In this document: positions 21,163 to 32,400 of the stretch, in pieces
How the letters are laid out: each line of letters opens with the position of its first letter
How positions within the stretch are numbered: the first letter of the stretch is position 1
Assembly: GCA_020049855.1 (NCBI GenBank)
Contig: JAGVLJ010000001.1
Location: 1 to 64,000, forward strand
Direction of reading: 5' to 3'
Length of the DNA: 64,000 bases
Origin: Bacteroidia bacterium
GTDB taxonomy: Bacteria > Bacteroidota > Bacteroidia > UKL13-3
Made by a program: the position numbers and the translations under genes
The notes under the pieces: generated by a model
The model's input: only the letters and a program-made list of their open reading frames with translations
The model's database searches: none
What the model was told of the DNA's origin: nothing

Positions 21163-23157
21163 ATGAACCAACTTATAAAAATACACTTTTTTTTAATTCT
21201 GCTTTCTGTTACGCTAAGCACAATGGCCACTGTTACCGATAGCCTCGAAAAAGTTTTGCAATTTTCAATGCCTGATTCAACGCGCATTCAGGTAATGGGC
21301 GATTTGTGTTTTGCCTACCGCGCGAGCAATGCCGACAAGGCAAAATATTTTGGAAAGGAGGCACTGAAACTTTCATTAAAAACAAACAATCTGAAAGGAA
21401 TTGCTCAGTCATATAACGATTTGGGTATTCTGTTTTTCGATGAGGGGAATTATCCAAAAGCAATAGAATACTATAATGAATCCTTAAAGATAAGACAAAA
21501 ACTTGGAGATGAGAAAGGAATTGCAGCTATATATAACAAACTGGGGATTTTGCATCAAACAAAAGGGGAGTTTAAAGAGGCTCTTGGTTTTCAGTTTAAG
21601 GCTTTAAAAATTTACGAAGCCATTTCATTTGACTATGGAACGTCCTATTGCCTTAACAATATTGCCATCATTTATTACAACCTGAATAAATATGATGAGT
21701 CGCTTAAATTTCACAAGCAGTCTCTTTCCATTAAAGAGAAAATTAACGATCAATCGGGTATCAGTGGCTCGCTAAGCAATATCGGAAACATCTATTTCTC
21801 TCAGAAAAACTATTCTGAAGCGATTTCTCATTTTAAAAAGGCAGAGAAAATACAAAGAGAAAGAGAGGAGATTTATTATCTGGCAAGTACGCTCAACAAT
21901 TTAGGATCGTGCTACAAAAATTTAGAGAACTATAAAGAAGCCCTGAAGTATATTACCGAGTCGTATACCATCAGACTAAAACTGAATGATAAAGTTGGCC
22001 AAACCTCATGCCTCTTAAATACTGCACAAATTCAAATGCTCCGCAATCAATTTGGCTCTGCCATTGAGATGCTGCACAAAGGCCTTTCCATTGCACATGA
22101 ACTTGGGGCGAAAGATGAACTGGAAAACTATTATGAAAACCTGTCGGAAGCATACAAAGCAACAGGAGAACACAAAAAAGCACTCAGCTATTTTAAGTTA
22201 AGAAACGCTTATCGCGATTCGATTTACAGCGAGGAAAACAATAAGCAGATTGCCGAAATGCAAACCAAGTACGATACAGAGAAAAAAGAACAGCAAATTG
22301 AGTTGCTTACCCGCGAAAAGAAAATTAACGAAATAGTAAACGAACGAAAACAAAATACGCTTTTGTTAAGTTCAGCCGGATTGGGCTTAGCGGTGGTGCT
22401 GGTGCTTATAATTCTGTTCATGTACAGGCAAAAGGAAACGGCCAATAAAAGACTCATTCTACTTGATAAAGAAAAAAACGAGTTCCTTGGTATTGCCGCC
22501 CACGATCTGAAAAACCCCCTGCAAACCATTATAGGATTTTGCCAAATGCAGGCAGACTATTTTGACAAGCTCTCGAAAGAAAAAATTCTTAAATACTCTC
22601 AAAACATTGAGATTTCTGCCCGTAGAATGATTGAGTTAATAAATAATCTTCTTGACATTAACGCCATAGAGCAAGGGCGAATAAAAGGCAATCCCGAATT
22701 TTTTGATATGTATGAACAGGTATCCAAAACCCTGTCGAATTTCGATTATGCCGCTAAACAAAAAAATATTCAGTTTGTGCTTACCCGTAAAAATTCATTA
22801 ACGATTACCACCGATCGCTATATGTTTGCTCAGGTGTTTGAAAACTTAATGAGTAATGCCCTCAAATATTCTCCTACAAATAAGAAAATTTTCGTTGACC
22901 TGTTCTCTGACCAAATGACGGCCGGTTTTAGTATAAAGGATGAAGGACCTGGAATGAATACCGAAGACAAGAAAAAAATGTTTGGTAAGTTCACCCGATT
23001 AAGTGCCCGGCCTACCGGGGGCGAAACCAGCAATGGTCTTGGTCTTTCCATTGTGAAAAAACTTACTGATTTAATGGGAGGAAATATAATCTGCCAATCA
23101 GAGCTCGGTGACGGATGCTGTTTTATTGTGCGCTTTCCAATAACAACAGCCGTATGA
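21163..23157 (+). CDS. TPR-containing sensor histidine kinase
   Basis: TPR array, TM segment, H-box FLGIAAHDLKNPLQTI, N-box FENLMSNALKYSP, G1 DEGPGMN, G2 GLGLSIVKKL. Confidence 0.93.
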   Translation: MNQLIKIHFFLILLSVTLSTMATVTDSLEKVLQFSMPDSTRIQVMGDLCFAYRASNADKAKYFGKEALKLSLKTNNLKGIAQSYNDLGILFFDEGNYPKAIEYYNESLKIRQKLGDEKGIAAIYNKLGILHQTKGEFKEALGFQFKALKIYEAISFDYGTSYCLNNIAIIYYNLNKYDESLKFHKQSLSIKEKINDQSGISGSLSNIGNIYFSQKNYSEAISHFKKAEKIQREREEIYYLASTLNNLGSCYKNLENYKEALKYITESYTIRLKLNDKVGQTSCLLNTAQIQMLRNQFGSAIEMLHKGLSIAHELGAKDELENYYENLSEAYKATGEHKKALSYFKLRNAYRDSIYSEENNKQIAEMQTKYDTEKKEQQIELLTREKKINEIVNERKQNTLLLSSAGLGLAVVLVLIILFMYRQKETANKRLILLDKEKNEFLGIAAHDLKNPLQTIIGFCQMQADYFDKLSKEKILKYSQNIEISARRMIELINNLLDINAIEQGRIKGNPEFFDMYEQVSKTLSNFDYAAKQKNIQFVLTRKNSLTITTDRYMFAQVFENLMSNALKYSPTNKKIFVDLFSDQMTAGFSIKDEGPGMNTEDKKKMFGKFTRLSARPTGGETSNGLGLSIVKKLTDLMGGNIICQSELGDGCCFIVRFPITTAV

Positions 23158-24965
23158 AAAAAACGCTCCTTTTATTTTTGCATGCTGTTGCAATTTTTGC
23201 AGCTGGTGCTGTGAGCAGGGAACAACAACGAATTGACAGCCTCGAGGCTTTGCTTTCGACCACAACCGACACCACCCGAATGAGCATTTTACTCATTCTT
23301 TGTGGTGACTATATGAAAGCGGATCCCAAAAAGTTACTTTCCTATGGTACAGAGTTGGAGCATTTAGCTAACGCATCGGGTAACTGGGACTATAAAGCAC
23401 AGGGATTGCGCTATAAAGGAATTGGATTAAAGGCTACTGGCAAGTATAAGGAATCGGGGGATGCTTATCTTAAAGCACTCAAAATTTTCGAATCGCACCA
23501 AGATATTTTTGGTTCAGCCTCGTGCAATAATAGTTTAGGGGCACTTTATTTTAGCCTTAACGAATTAAGCAAAGCCGAATACTACTACCTTAAAACTATT
23601 GAACAATCAAAAAAGGCCGGTATTGACCGATTCCTTCCGTCAGCCTACAACAACTTAGGTGCCGTATATGCCATGCAAAAAAAGTATAATCAGGCATTGA
23701 TGTATTTTAACGAAGGGCTGAAACTGCGATTAAAGCAAAAAGACGAGTATGGTATTGCTTCGAGCTACGGAAACCTTGGACGCATTTACACGATTTTGGG
23801 TAGGTTTAAAAAAGCACTCGAGTTTCAGAAAAAAAGTCTTTCAATAAGAGAAACACTGAAAGACGAAGAAGGAGTTGCCAATACGCTGAACAATATCGGA
23901 GAAATATTTCTGGATGAGAAAAATTTTAACGAAGCCATAATCTGGTTTAATAAAGGGCTGGCGATTGCCAAACTGTTCGGGTATCAGGAATTAATCCGGT
24001 CGAGCTACGAGGCACTTTCCGAATGCCATGAAGGGTTGAAAAATTATGCGGCAGCGCATGAATATTTGAGTTTGAGTGTGGCCATAAAAGACAGCATGAT
24101 GAATATTGAGAACCGGAATCAGCTGGAGGAACTGACTACTCAATACGAAACCGAAAAGAAAGAACAGCAAATAAAAATACTTGCTAAAAACAACGAAATA
24201 AAAGAAGCAGAAAACAGCCGGAAACAACTATACATTTACCTTATTCTATCCGGTTCGGCTGTGGTGGTGGTGTTGCTTTTTGTTTTAATGCGCCTGTATA
24301 AACAAAAGGAACTGGCAAACAAAAAACTTAAAAAACTTGATGAGGAAAAAAACGAATTTTTAGGTTTGGCTGCGACCGATTTAAAAAAACCGCTCACCAC
24401 CATAATAGATTATTGCCGCATGCAGGCCGATTATTTTGATAAGCTCAATAAGGAAAAAATTCTTAAACACTCGGCCAATATCAAATTAGCTGCCTCCAAA
24501 ATGGTAGACCTCATCAGCAATTTGCTTGATGTAAATGCCATTGAGCAGGGAAGAATAAAAAACAATCCGGAGCGTATTGATTTGAATAAATTTTTTGACG
24601 ACTTGTTTAAAGAGTTTGAACAACATGCCAGAGAAAAAAATATTACCTTTAAAATAGACAACTCAGGCGGAAGCTACCATGTACATGCCGACCACCGCCT
24701 GCTGACACATGTAACCGAAAATCTGCTGGCAAATTCATTGAAAAATACAGACTCAAACACCCATATTTTTATAAAGTTACTTAAAAAAGAAGGCAAAGCG
24801 GGATACGAATTAACGGATTCAAAAAATCAGAAAACAAACAGCCAAGATGTCATTTTAGCAATGGGCATTATTAAGCGGATGCTGAACATAATGCAAGCCG
24901 AAATTGAAGTGAAAAACGACTCCTTCAGGGGCTCAGTGGTCACCATTTTATTAAGCGAAGGATGA
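23154..24965 (+). CDS. TPR-containing histidine-kinase-like pseudokinase
   Basis: Paralogous to the preceding ORF; H-box reads FLGLAATDLKKPLTTI (His to Thr); no G1 or G2 motifs; ATG overlaps the previous stop (ATGA). Confidence 0.85.
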   Translation: MKKTLLLFLHAVAIFAAGAVSREQQRIDSLEALLSTTTDTTRMSILLILCGDYMKADPKKLLSYGTELEHLANASGNWDYKAQGLRYKGIGLKATGKYKESGDAYLKALKIFESHQDIFGSASCNNSLGALYFSLNELSKAEYYYLKTIEQSKKAGIDRFLPSAYNNLGAVYAMQKKYNQALMYFNEGLKLRLKQKDEYGIASSYGNLGRIYTILGRFKKALEFQKKSLSIRETLKDEEGVANTLNNIGEIFLDEKNFNEAIIWFNKGLAIAKLFGYQELIRSSYEALSECHEGLKNYAAAHEYLSLSVAIKDSMMNIENRNQLEELTTQYETEKKEQQIKILAKNNEIKEAENSRKQLYIYLILSGSAVVVVLLFVLMRLYKQKELANKKLKKLDEEKNEFLGLAATDLKKPLTTIIDYCRMQADYFDKLNKEKILKHSANIKLAASKMVDLISNLLDVNAIEQGRIKNNPERIDLNKFFDDLFKEFEQHAREKNITFKIDNSGGSYHVHADHRLLTHVTENLLANSLKNTDSNTHIFIKLLKKEGKAGYELTDSKNQKTNSQDVILAMGIIKRMLNIMQAEIEVKNDSFRGSVVTILLSEG

Positions 24966-25576
24966 TGATGAATAAAAACAAACTTCACCTACAAGGGTTA
25001 AAATATCAGCTTAGTTCACATTTTTTATTTAACGTATTGAACACCGTGAGGGCACTCACGCGAAAAAACACCGAAAAGGCTGCAAGTATAATAACCCTTA
25101 CCAGCGAATACCTGCGGTATGCCCTGCATAAACTCGATCATTTTGAAACCACATTGGGCGAAGAAAAAAACGGTATTGAACTTTTCCTGCATTTACAGTC
25201 ATATCGTTTTCATGATCCCATCGTTATGAGATGGAATATTCCCGAAAATCTTCTGCTTGCCAAAATTCCTTCCTTTCTATTGCAGCCACTAATAGAGTCG
25301 CTTTATAAAAAAGCAGATAAAGATGCCGAAGGAAGACAACAAATAGCTCTTGAAGCACTCGTAAAAAATAAAAATCTGATTCTGTCCATTTACTGCCCAA
25401 AATGCCTTCCCGACAAAGAAGCAGCAGGTATCTTTGTTCCTAAAAGTGACGTAGAACAAGGGGTGGAACAAGTTTATGTTCTATTGCGAGAGTTATATGA
25501 AGGAAAGGCTGAAATAGAAATCATTGAAAAAGGGAACTCAAAAAAAATTCGGCTCCAAATTCCATATAAAACATGA
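24962..25576 (+). CDS. Degenerate LytS-type (His_kinase/YehU-like) protein
   Basis: LKYQLSSHFLFNVLNTVRALTRKNTEKAASIITLTSEYLRYAL matches the His_kinase core; the N-box position reads LLQPLIESLYKKADKD; no GxGL motif. Confidence 0.75.
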   Translation: MMMNKNKLHLQGLKYQLSSHFLFNVLNTVRALTRKNTEKAASIITLTSEYLRYALHKLDHFETTLGEEKNGIELFLHLQSYRFHDPIVMRWNIPENLLLAKIPSFLLQPLIESLYKKADKDAEGRQQIALEALVKNKNLILSIYCPKCLPDKEAAGIFVPKSDVEQGVEQVYVLLRELYEGKAEIEIIEKGNSKKIRLQIPYKT

Positions 25577-26310
25577 AAACAAAATTAAAAGCAATAATTG
25601 TAGATGACGAACCCTATGCACGTGCAGAGCTGGCAGAGTTGCTGGTGTCCTACAATAGGGTTGAACTAATTGGAGAAGCAGGCTCTCTCACAGAGGCTGT
25701 AGAAATGATTGAAACAAATAAGCCCGATGTGGTTTTTTTGGATATTGAGATGAATGGAGAAAATGGCTTTGAATTACTCAACCTGTGCGATATTGAATTT
25801 AAAACCGTTTTTGTAACCGCCTATAATCAATATGCCATACGAGCTTTTGAGGTAAACGCCATTGACTACCTTCTTAAACCCGTGAATACACAACGACTTG
25901 CACAAACATTAAAAAAATTAGGAGACCTGACAAGTGCTGAGCAGGAAGCCTCAAGCGGCTTACCAAAGCTTACTGCCAATGACCGCCTGTTAGTTACCCT
26001 TAGCCGAAAAATGAACTTTATAAAAATCTGTGATATTAAATACATAGTAGCAGCCGGAGATTATTCAGAACTGGTTACCGTGAATAACGAGCATGCTTTG
26101 GTACAACGTAAAATGCGTGAGTGGGAAGTTCAGTTGCCCGAAAAAAACTTTCAGCGTATTCACCGCACCACCATTATCAACCTTGATTTTGTTGACAAAA
26201 TTGAACGATACGGAAAAGAAAATGCCCTCGTGTTTATGAAAGGGGTTGAAAAGCACCTTGACATTAGTAAAAACTACCTCTCCGAATTAAAAAGCCGGTT
26301 TAAAGTATAG
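25573..26310 (+). CDS. LytTR-family response regulator
   Basis: REC domain (IIVDDEPYARAELAELL, DVVFLDIEMNGENGFELL, VTAYNQYAIRAFEVNAIDYLLKPV) and LytTR domain (YIVAAGDYSELVTVN...FQRIHRTTIINLDFVDKIERYG). Confidence 0.93.
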   Translation: MKTKLKAIIVDDEPYARAELAELLVSYNRVELIGEAGSLTEAVEMIETNKPDVVFLDIEMNGENGFELLNLCDIEFKTVFVTAYNQYAIRAFEVNAIDYLLKPVNTQRLAQTLKKLGDLTSAEQEASSGLPKLTANDRLLVTLSRKMNFIKICDIKYIVAAGDYSELVTVNNEHALVQRKMREWEVQLPEKNFQRIHRTTIINLDFVDKIERYGKENALVFMKGVEKHLDISKNYLSELKSRFKV

Positions 26311-26392
26311 GCATTACCCCTTGCTTTCGCTGTATTCACCGATTCATTTCGCCATTGGGCGAAAATGGTGCATAGTTGCTGTTTTCGTTAAA

Positions 26393-26400
26393 TACTTTTG
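26393..26400 (+). promoter_or_regulatory. Candidate Bacteroidota -7 box (TACTTTTG) upstream of the giant repeat gene
   Basis: Matches TAnnTTTG about 36 nt upstream of the ATG at 26437; no TTG at ideal -33 spacing seen. Confidence 0.4.
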
Positions 26401-26436
26401 ATTGCTATTATTTTCCCAAAATTAAAACCCTACAAT

Positions 26437-29400
26437 ATGAAACAAACAATTACCTACTTTTATACCTTGCTCGGGTTAGCTCTGGGTATGGTTGTAAATC
26501 CGGTGAATTTGCAGGCTCAGTGCGGAATTGCCTCACAGGTTAAACCCGTTGTATCCGCGTCAACCGTGTGCTCGGGAAATTCTGTTACGATGTCAGTATT
26601 TGGCCTTCCGGTAAACACCTGGATTTACCGTGACAATGCCGGAGTATGGCAAAACATGTTCACCGGATCAACAACCACATATACACACTACAGCACATCA
26701 GTAAGTTTTGCCACCACCCGTGAATATCGCGCAGTAGTATCGGCTACGGGTTGTACTATCGACACCACATTGGCAGCCATAGTAACACTTGTTCCGGTCA
26801 CCTACGGAAACAGCAGTGTGTTACCTGCCACTTCCACAAACACGATTTGTTCGAATTCCAATATCATGTTTAGCGTTCGCAACGACCTTCAGGTAAGCGG
26901 TTGGTATTATCGCGATAATGGAGTTGGTTCTTTTAACTATTTTGCGGGCTCTAATCAATTCAGCACCTCTTTTTCTGTGGGTACCACTACTAACCGGGAA
27001 ATAAAAGTGCTTACCCGTCAGCCCAACTCTTGTCAGGTGGATAGTTCACAAAGCATCACCATTACTGTTCAGCCACGTACCGGGATAATAAATCCTGCTA
27101 TCGGAATTTCTACCAGCACCCCTGTGGTTTGCGCGGGGAGCTCGGTTAGCCTTCAGTTAAATTCTTCCTATTCCGGAAGCATTAACTGGCTGTATCGTAA
27201 CAGCGGCACCACCAGTTGGACTTATTTTTCGGCTTCTCCCAACGCTACTGATGCCAACACAACGGTTACCGCCAATACCACCCGTGAATACCGCATTGTT
27301 TTGCAATCAACCACCGGATGTACTTATGACTCTTCGTCCATTATTACAGCGCTCATTAACGCCCCTGTGCCGGGCAACCTGCGCAGTTTAAAACCTTCAA
27401 CCTCAACTCCGGTTATTTGTACCGGAAGTTCCTCTTCCGTTTCAGTTTCTACCGGTTATTCAGGCTCAGTAATTCGCTGGTTATATCGCGACAATAATGC
27501 CGGGAGCTGGAATATATTATCAAGCACATCTACTTCGGTTACGCAATCAATTAATGTTACTTCGGTTACTACAAGAGCTTATCGTGTATTGCTAAGAAAT
27601 GTTGCCTTGTGCAGGCAGGATACTTCGGAAGAAATAACTGTTTTGGTGAACCCTTTTACATATGGAAACACTACAAAAGTTTCTCCTTTGATACAACATC
27701 AAACTATCTGCTCAGGATATAATGCGCTGCTTTCGGTTCCTTCGGGGGTAAACGTGCAAAACTGGCTATACCGAACCAATGGCGGCATCTGGCAATATTT
27801 TTCAAGCGGACAAACAGTTTATGATTATAACACCAGCGTTACAACTTCCACCAACCGCGACTACGTGGTACTGGTGCGCGATAATTCATCTTGCAGCATT
27901 GACACAAGTACTGTGGCAAGTGTTACCATTAAACCTACCGTTTACGGAAGTTTACCATACCAGATTACACCGAATGTAACTACACCGATGGTTTGCTACG
28001 GAAACGCCTCACAAGTTGGTTTTACGCTTAACGGAAACTACCAGATATTAAAATGGATTTATAAAGACAATGCCGGAACATGGGCCGATAACAGCAGTAC
28101 GGGTTCAACCCTGTATGATTACAACACTTCAGTAAGCACAAACACCAATCGTACATACCGGGCTATTATTCGCAATAACGAAAGCTGTATTGCCGACTCA
28201 ACACAACCTGCTTCGGTAGTTATAAATACAAGGGCATATGGAAATCTTACCTCGGTTGCGCCCACAGCAGGGGCGACAAGTGTTTGTAGTGGAACTTCGG
28301 TTTCGCTTAGTACCACTTTGCCTACAAACTATTCTTCGGTTCAGGCATGGTACAGGCGCGACAGTGTTACCGGTTTTTGGACAAACTTTGGTTCGGGAAC
28401 AAGCGTTAACGATAATGGTACCACTATCACCGCATCGGTAAACCGTGAGTATCGCTCCTTGTTTTACAGCAGCTCCCAATGTCGTTTTGATACCTCTGAT
28501 GCCTCGTATGTAACCATAAATATAAGAACAAGAACTGCCAACAACAGCGTGGCTCCGCAACTTAGCACAACAGGGTTGGTATGCAGCGGAAAAAATATTT
28601 CTTCATATATTAATTTGCCATCGGGAACATCGGTGCAAAAGTGGATTTACCGAGACGGAAGCACCGGTAACTGGCTGGATGTTTCGGGCTCCAGTGCCTC
28701 TACCAGCTATACTGATACGAAAACAGGGGTATTGGTAAACACCCAACGTTTTTACCGCGTAATTTTTACCAATAACAATACCTGTTCTATTGATACTTCT
28801 GCTTCGCTTGGCGTTTCCATTCAAGCCGTGAGCGGAGGAACTACCAGCAGCTATGTACCAACTGCATCGGTCGGCAATATTTGTTCGGGAACATCGGTAT
28901 TCATCAATGCATCTACGGGTGTTAGTTCAATCGATGCCATAAGATGGATATACAAAGACAATAGCGGCTCATGGCTCGATGCCATCAGCGGAAGCAATAG
29001 TTTTTCAGACCCAAGTTCCAACACCTTAACTTCTTCAAATATCCTAAGAAGTTACCGCCTGATTCATTACCGCAGCGGAGCATGTGTGATTGATACCACT
29101 TCATCTGTTTCAGTTAATATTAATGCCCGTACCTTCGGAATCAAAATGGTAGCTCCATCTGTTAGCCCTACTGCTGCCTGTGCCACAACTAATATAAATA
29201 TTGTTGTTTCGCTAGCTTCGGGTGACCAGATTCAAAAATATATTTCGCGCGACAATGCCGGAGCCTGGAGAGATATGATGTACACCTCCGCTTCCAGTAT
29301 AACAGACCAGAATACAAACGTAAGTGTAAACACCACCCGCGACTACCGTGTAATATTATATAATAACAACAGCTGCTCTTACGATACATCATTAGCGGCA

Positions 29401-32400
29401 ACCGTCACCATCAATCCAATGCAAAACGGGGTAAATACATCGGTAACTCCGGTTGCAACAACTACCAGTATGTGTGCAGGTGCAACTGCATCGGTAAACG
29501 TGAGCAGTACCATTGGTTCGCTTACCGTAAAAGGATGGATATACCGGGACAATAACGGTGCGTGGATGCCGGGACAAACGGGTACTTCCACTAGCTTTAA
29601 CCAAACCACCTACACGGGTATTGCTTCCAATATTAATCGTGAGTACCGCGCTTTGGTAACACGTGGCAGTGGTTGCGGAATTGATACATCGGCCGGAGTT
29701 ACTGTGGTTATTAATAAACAAACCAACGGATACATAACAAATGCCCCCAACATCCTGGTCAATCCATTTTGCGTAGCATCTGGAACTGCGGTTGGTATAA
29801 ATATAACAGCACCTTCTGGGTACTCTGTTTTACGCTGGCAGACAAGAGACAATAATGGTAGTTGGGATGAATTCTCTTACTCTACATCGGCAACATTAAT
29901 TAACGATTATAATATTAATGTTTCGGCTGCAGTCAGTCGCCAATACCGCGTAATTGCAAGCAGCAGCACCAATTGCAGCATTGACACCTCGGCCACGACT
30001 ACCATTACCATCAATCCGCTTACTGGGGGAACCATAAACACGGTTACCCCAACCATCTCTTCCACTACGGTTTGTTATGGGCAGAATGCGACCGTGAGTG
30101 TAAGTCTTCCATCGGGTTATTCTATGGTGAAATGGGTGTATTCAGATAACAACGGGCCATTAAAAGACTTTTATACTTCGGCAACCGGAACTTCATTCTC
30201 TGACAACAATACACAAGTGCAAACTACCGTGGCAAGAACCTATTATGCCATTATACAAAGCAGCACTAACTGCCGCAAAGATACTTCGCTGGGACTTGGA
30301 GTAACCATTTTGCCCTGGAGCATCAATACAGGAGCGCTTAGTTCGGTTACGCCAACATCAAATCCAACAGGCGGAATTTGTTCGGGAAACAGTGTTTCGC
30401 TAAATGTAAATCCTGGAGCCAACAACTCAGTTTACAAATGGATTTATACGCAATACCCAACGGGTTCGTTCAGCGGGCCAACTTACGATATATTAAACAG
30501 CGCAAGCACATCGGTAACACACAGTAACACATTTATCAGTTCTGCGGCAACAAGGCTTTACCGCGCAGTAGTAAGAAATAATGCAGCCTGCCGGTTAGAT
30601 ACCACCAACTCGGTTTGGGTTAATATCAACCTGCAATCATTCGGATCGGATACTAATTTGGTTATTTCGGCTGTTGATACCGTTTGTTCTTCTGCTTCAC
30701 TCAATCTTTCTATCTCTACCACCGGAAGTATTATCAACTGGCTTTACCGGGATAACAACGGACCATTAAATATTATTCCATCAAGTGCAGGTGTAAGTTC
30801 AATAACCGACAATAACACAACAGCAAGCACCGGAGTAAACAGAAAATACTATGTTTTGGTTTTCAGAAGTGTGAATTGCAAAACCGATACTTCAAAAGTA
30901 AAATCGGTTTACCTCAAAGCAAGGACAGCCGGAAACAGCTCCACCAAAGCCGTTATTTCGGTTGATACGGTTTGTATAGGAACTTCTTCGGTAAGCACGA
31001 GTATTTCCGCATCCAATGTGCTGAAATGGATATACCGCGATAACTTTAGCGGCAACTGGAATGTGATTCCTTCGAGTGCATCAAGTTTCCTTTCACACAA
31101 TATCAGCAATGTTACCAGCATAACAAGCCGTGAATACAGAGCTATTTTCGTAAGCACCTCGTGCAGCGAAGACACTTCTGTTGCCGATACCGTTGTTATC
31201 AAAACCCTTGCTTACGGGAATTTTACCGGCCTAACCCCAACCAGCTTAAACAACGTAAGCTGTAACGGAAACAGTGCAACCATAAGTATAATTCCCGGAA
31301 GCGGAAACACTGTAGTAAAATGGATTTACAGAAACAACAACACCGGCTCGTGGCTCGACTTTTCAACTACTACCAGCACCTCCATTACCGACTACAACAC
31401 CTATGTAAGCACTCCGCAAACACGTGTGTACCGGGTTATCATTCGCAGGGCATGCAGCAACGATACCACTGACGGGTACACCTTGTCGCTGTTGCCAAGG
31501 GGAAAAGGAAATGACAACACGCTTACCCCTACCGTGAACAACAGTACTGTTTGTACAGGAAGTTCGGTAACAGCATCTCTCACTCCCGGCAGCGGAAAAA
31601 TCATTACCATGTGGTTATACCGCAACGGCAACAGCGGTGCATGGAGTATACTAAGCTACACTTCATTAACCAGCGTAACGGACAACTATACCGTAATTGC
31701 ATCAACCACTACCCGCCAGTACTGCGCGATAGTGTATAACACCACTTTGTGCAGCGATGATACTACCAATAGTGTAAGTGTAACCATTAACCCGGTAACC
31801 GTAGGCACTACCAACATTAATCCTATGGTAGCTAATTCTACCGTATGTGTTGGTAATTTTTCTTCGGTAAGTATCAATCCGGGTACAGGTGCTTCGGTGG
31901 TAGGCTGGTTGTACAATGTAAGCGGAGGTGCATGGATGCCTTTTGGCTACACTACAAGCACCAGCATCAATGATTACAATACCAATTTCGGCAGCATCAC
32001 TACTAAAGCATACCGTGCGTTAATTTATACCTCCTCACCTTGCCGTATTGATACATCTAACTCAGTAAGCGTAACAATTACCCCGCGCACTTTTGGCAAC
32101 GATAACAGTTTTACCTTTACCGCACCAAGTCCGGTTTGCTCTGGTAGCAGCGCAAGCGTAAGCATTAGCGCCCTCGGGTCGGGCAACACCATTCAACGCT
32201 GGTTGTACAGAGATAACAGTACCGGAGCATGGAATTCCATTTATTCAACCTCTTCGGCTATCTCTGACAATAACACTTATGTATCCGCTGTAACCACGCG
32301 CACATACCGTACATTAATTGTGAAAGGAAATACCTGCACCATTGATACATCAAATGGGGTAAATGTTACCATCAATCCGGTGGGGGCAGGAAACGACAAC

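Noticed and set aside
26372-26392. Possible LytTR direct-repeat site (two GTT cores at 26375 and 26387)
   Set aside because: Cores are only 12 nt apart, whereas known LytTR direct repeats are about 21-22 nt centre to centre.
28198-28560. Antisense and alternative-frame ORFs inside the giant repeat gene (also 29379-29852, 31401-31631, 33174-33413 and others)
   Set aside because: Low-complexity by-products of biased codon use in the repeat gene; no independent start signals or family resemblance.
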